Assembly (NCBI RefSeq): GCF_037893015.1
Contig: NC_133661.1
Coordinates: 182,444,508-182,508,507, forward strand
DNA length: 64,000 nt
Direction: 5' to 3'
DNA from: Macrotis lagotis
Lineage: Eukaryota > Chordata > Mammalia > Peramelemorphia > Peramelidae
Shown: positions 61,258 to 64,000 of the stretch, in pieces
Position numbering within the stretch: the first letter of the stretch is position 1
Layout of the letters: every line of letters begins with the position of its first letter
Made by a program: the position numbers and the translations under genes
Notes under the pieces: generated by a model
Told to the model about the DNA's origin: nothing
What the model saw: the letters and a program-made list of their open reading frames with translations, nothing else
The model's database searches: none

Positions 61258-61450
61258 GCAGCATGGGAGACAACTGGCACAGGACTGCCCAGCATGGCAT
61301 CCCCCATCAGAGAACAAGGCAAAGGAAATGTGAGCTGCTTAAGTTTAGAGTAAAATCCCGCACATAGACTATTTGTGTCCAATTTGTGGTAGGATATTCC
61401 AAACTTGTATTGGTGTGATCAGCCATATTTGGACATACTGTGACTTGTCT
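61258..61450. repeat. Copy 2 of the local duplication
   Basis: From GCAGCATGGGAGACAACTGG to ATACTGTGACTTGTCT it matches 60463-60661 apart from a missing short block after AAAATCCC and one A/G change. Confidence 0.95.
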
Positions 61451-61454
61451 ACAT

Positions 61455-62490
61455 GCCTTGTCTCCCCTTTTAGACCATTAGCTTCTTGAGTGAAGTTATC
61501 TTATTAATCATCATCTCCTCTGGAAAGAGGTGAGAAACCTTTTCTCTGCCAAGGTGTCATTTGGATATTTGTAACATCATTGACCTCCCATGTGGTCAAA
61601 CATTTAATTAATTCATCCCTAAAAAGTTCCTAGATTTATTGAATTTCAAATCCTGCCTGTGGTTGTCATGGCAGTGCCAGATCATGGACCTTAACATGTC
61701 CTGTTCTAGAATTTAGCACAATGAACCTTACACATAATAAATGCTTTGTAAATATTTATTGGATTAATTTTATAGATATGTTACATCTCTCATTCTGATC
61801 ATTTACTTGTTATTCAATCCTCTATAGCTGCCTTTAGCACATATCCCTTGCATGTCATGTTGGCACTTGAAACAACATATAAAAGCAGAAGTATGATCCT
61901 CTCTAGAACACTAGCACTTTATATAAATTTTTCATTTCTGTCAGTGGCACTGCTTTTCTCCTATTTTCCTGACTCATAGCATTGGAGTTATGAGTGGCTT
62001 TTTTCTGTTTTTATTCCCACCTTCCCTTATGCCATCCCAACTGTCCAAAAATCACCAAATTCCACCAGTTATGTTTCCATAATGTCTCTGTTGACCCTTG
62101 TTTCATTAAATCCTGATCCTTCACTTGTACCCAAATCCAGTGTGGCTACTCCCAACTGAATTACTTACAGTCATTGCCTAGCTATTTTTCTAGTCACTTT
62201 CTCTGTTTGAATTCATTCTATGAATTACTACAAGATTAATATTTCTAAAATCTTTTTCATTATATCTCCTAATTCAGAAATCCACTGATGCAACCTATTA
62301 ACTTAGATCAAATCCAAGTTTAAGTATTCCAGCTACTTATCCCATCTTCCTTATCTACCCATTTCACCCTTGGCAAAGCCAAGTTGGTCCATCTATCCAT
62401 CTATCTATCTACATGTACTTACATATTGCCTAACTAAAATTTTCACAATTATAAAAAATACCTGGAGTGCAGAAATGTTGTTTTCTATTT
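61455..62490. other. Intergenic
   Basis: An L2-like 3' end lies at about 61715-61770 (ATAATAAATGCTTTGTAAAT). Otherwise unique sequence, with a TATC-type simple repeat at 62392-62410. Confidence 0.4.
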
Positions 62491-62494
62491 TCTT

Positions 62495-62615
62495 TTTTTA
62501 AATTCATTTATTTATTTTTATCCATATATACATGCATATTTTTAAGTTACAAAATTTCCCTCCACCCTCCCTTCCCACCCCCTTCCCCTCATCTCAGCAG
62601 GGAACAGTCAGGTCT
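62495..62615 (-). repeat. L1 3' end fragment
   Basis: Antisense L1 end: TATTTTTATCCATATATACA, CAAAATTTCCCTCCACCCTC, then CAGCAGGGAACAGTCAGGTC. Confidence 0.6.
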
Positions 62616-62619
62616 ATTT

Positions 62620-64000
62620 TCTTAATATTCACTAGGTACTCCAAAAATACTTGCTGAAAGACCCAGTCATTGTGTTCACTTCCTTTTCTTCCTCAGTAGA
62701 TTCACTGTTAAATGGATTACTCCACCAGCACAGATTACAATTCCAAACCCTGTATGCCATACTTTATCATCCACACTTTGACAATTTGGGGGTTAATGTG
62801 CTGCCACAATATATGGTATCTTGAGTTACTAGAGGTCAACCTTTTGTGTCTCTCTAACCTGAGCTAGGTTGCTCCTTGAAGATCAGGCACATACTGAACT
62901 TGTTCTCAAATTCTGTTCAGGACAGTAGGACCAATCAGAATTTATGTTCCTGGAATAGGCTCTGGGAACAGAGAACCCAGGATCATCTTCCATGAAGCAT
63001 CTACATTTAAACATCAGAAGTGATGCCTCAGCCAGTACATAGCCATAAAAAAAAGGGCCAAAAATTTATCAATTCAAATGTTATTTAATTAGCCCATCTT
63101 CTAATGGGGATACCCAGAGAATGTAGTATACACTTATGTGTGTATTTGGATACAGGTTTGCATGCACATGGGTATATGTGTGTATATACATACATATGGG
63201 TATATCTATGTATCTATATTTTTATATTGCCTAACTACCTCCAGTAGGGGTAGGGAGTCAGTTAAAATGGTCATGAGGAATTCAAAGGGCAAGGATCAAT
63301 CAGCTCAAGTTGCAGGAGTGCAATATATAAGAATCCAGAATGGAGATGTGAATACTGAAGGGCAGATCGCTGCTAGCTGAGGGAAGAGTGGGAGGAAGGG
63401 ACATCACTGGAAAAACTAGCCAAGTGAGGAGCAGAATCACCAGATGTTACAACTGTCAGGTTGGGACCACAAAGGGCTTGGCAGCCTATGGAGCCAGCTG
63501 GAAACTGGGAGCCACGTGGTGGCCTAAGCTGATTGAATTTTAATTCCTGGTTCCACCAAGGCTGTACTCAGCCAGCACAGCATTTTGGAGCCACCCTTGC
63601 TCCAAATGCAGGCTCCAACTTTTCTCATAGCATTTGTGTTCAAAGGGCTTTCCCCTTCATGGCAGGCTTTATAAAAATCCTGAGAGAAGAGTGAAGGAAG
63701 GCTATTTAGAAAGGAAAAGATAACAGAGATTGACAAAAACAATCATCTAATGCTCTGTTTTAACCTTTGGTTTTAATTTTGCTTTAACTTTTCATTTTAA
63801 GTTTAGTTGTACCTTTCAGTGACTTTAATGACAAAAGAAACAGTAAGTGGATTTGGGTTAAGCTCTTTCAAATGTGCAGAGGCTGTTTCTTTGATATGGA
63901 GGTAGAAAAGAGCAAATTAAAAGCTATTCTTTAATAACCAAATGTAATTAAAAGGAGTCATCAAATTAAGTTTCAGTACCTCAGAGGCACAGACATGTTA
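62620..64000. other. Intergenic to window end
   Basis: Unique sequence with a TG/TA-rich patch at about 63130-63230. No exon or named repeat is supported. Confidence 0.4.

Overview
This is a window of a marsupial nuclear genome. It carries dozens of copies of a short tRNA-derived SINE whose head reads roughly GGCAGCTAGGTGGYRCAGTG and whose tail reads TTGCCTTGCAAAAACCTAAAA. Marsupial-type L1, a HAL1 (half-L1) element, a MAR1-like SINE, MIR/THER-type CORE-SINEs and CR1/L3 pieces are also present. The genes are spliced vertebrate genes with GT-AG introns. I cannot tell from the sequence whether the animal is an opossum or an Australian marsupial.

Gene-rich part (1-28.9 kb). The order is ACIN1 (last two exons, +), CDH24 (complete coding region, 11 coding exons, +), PSMB11 (single exon, -) and PSMB5 (three exons, +). 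This is the human chromosome 14q11.2 order, read in the opposite direction. The ACIN1 poly(A) signal lies only tens of bases before the CpG island that should hold the CDH24 promoter. PSMB11 (thymus beta5t) and PSMB5 (standard beta5) are divergent paralogues 5.7 kb apart. Both keep the catalytic threonine and the Asp17 and Lys33 partners of the mature enzyme. CDH24 has the type II cadherin hallmarks: a furin site followed by Trp2 and Trp4, five ectodomain repeats, one membrane segment, and catenin-binding tail motifs.

Repeat-rich part (28.9-64 kb). I find no convincing protein-coding exon here. The most structured stretch is 37.3-43.6 kb: an antisense L1 split by a sense HAL1, which itself holds two SINEs and a 1.4-kb poly(A)-tailed insert with an 18-bp target duplication. 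A deleted Tigger1-type DNA transposon lies at 45.9-46.8 kb. Two GC-rich promoter-like blocks (47.25-47.5 kb and 49.5-50.45 kb) have CCAAT, GC-box, YY1 and NRF1-like motifs but no recognisable gene attached. By human synteny the next gene should be C14orf93, so these may be its promoter or 5' noncoding exon, but this is inference. A 200-bp local duplication at 60.46 and 61.26 kb and a head-to-head pair of L1 ends at 59.66 kb complete the picture.

No new gene system was found. The points most worth a second look are the near-identical inverted SINE pair in PSMB5 intron 2, the two ACGC motifs upstream of PSMB11 that could be FOXN1 sites, the orphan CpG islands with unusual flanking sequence, the nested retrotransposon stack and the Tigger deletion scar. 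Family assignments of repeats come from memory of consensus sequences, not from a database search.
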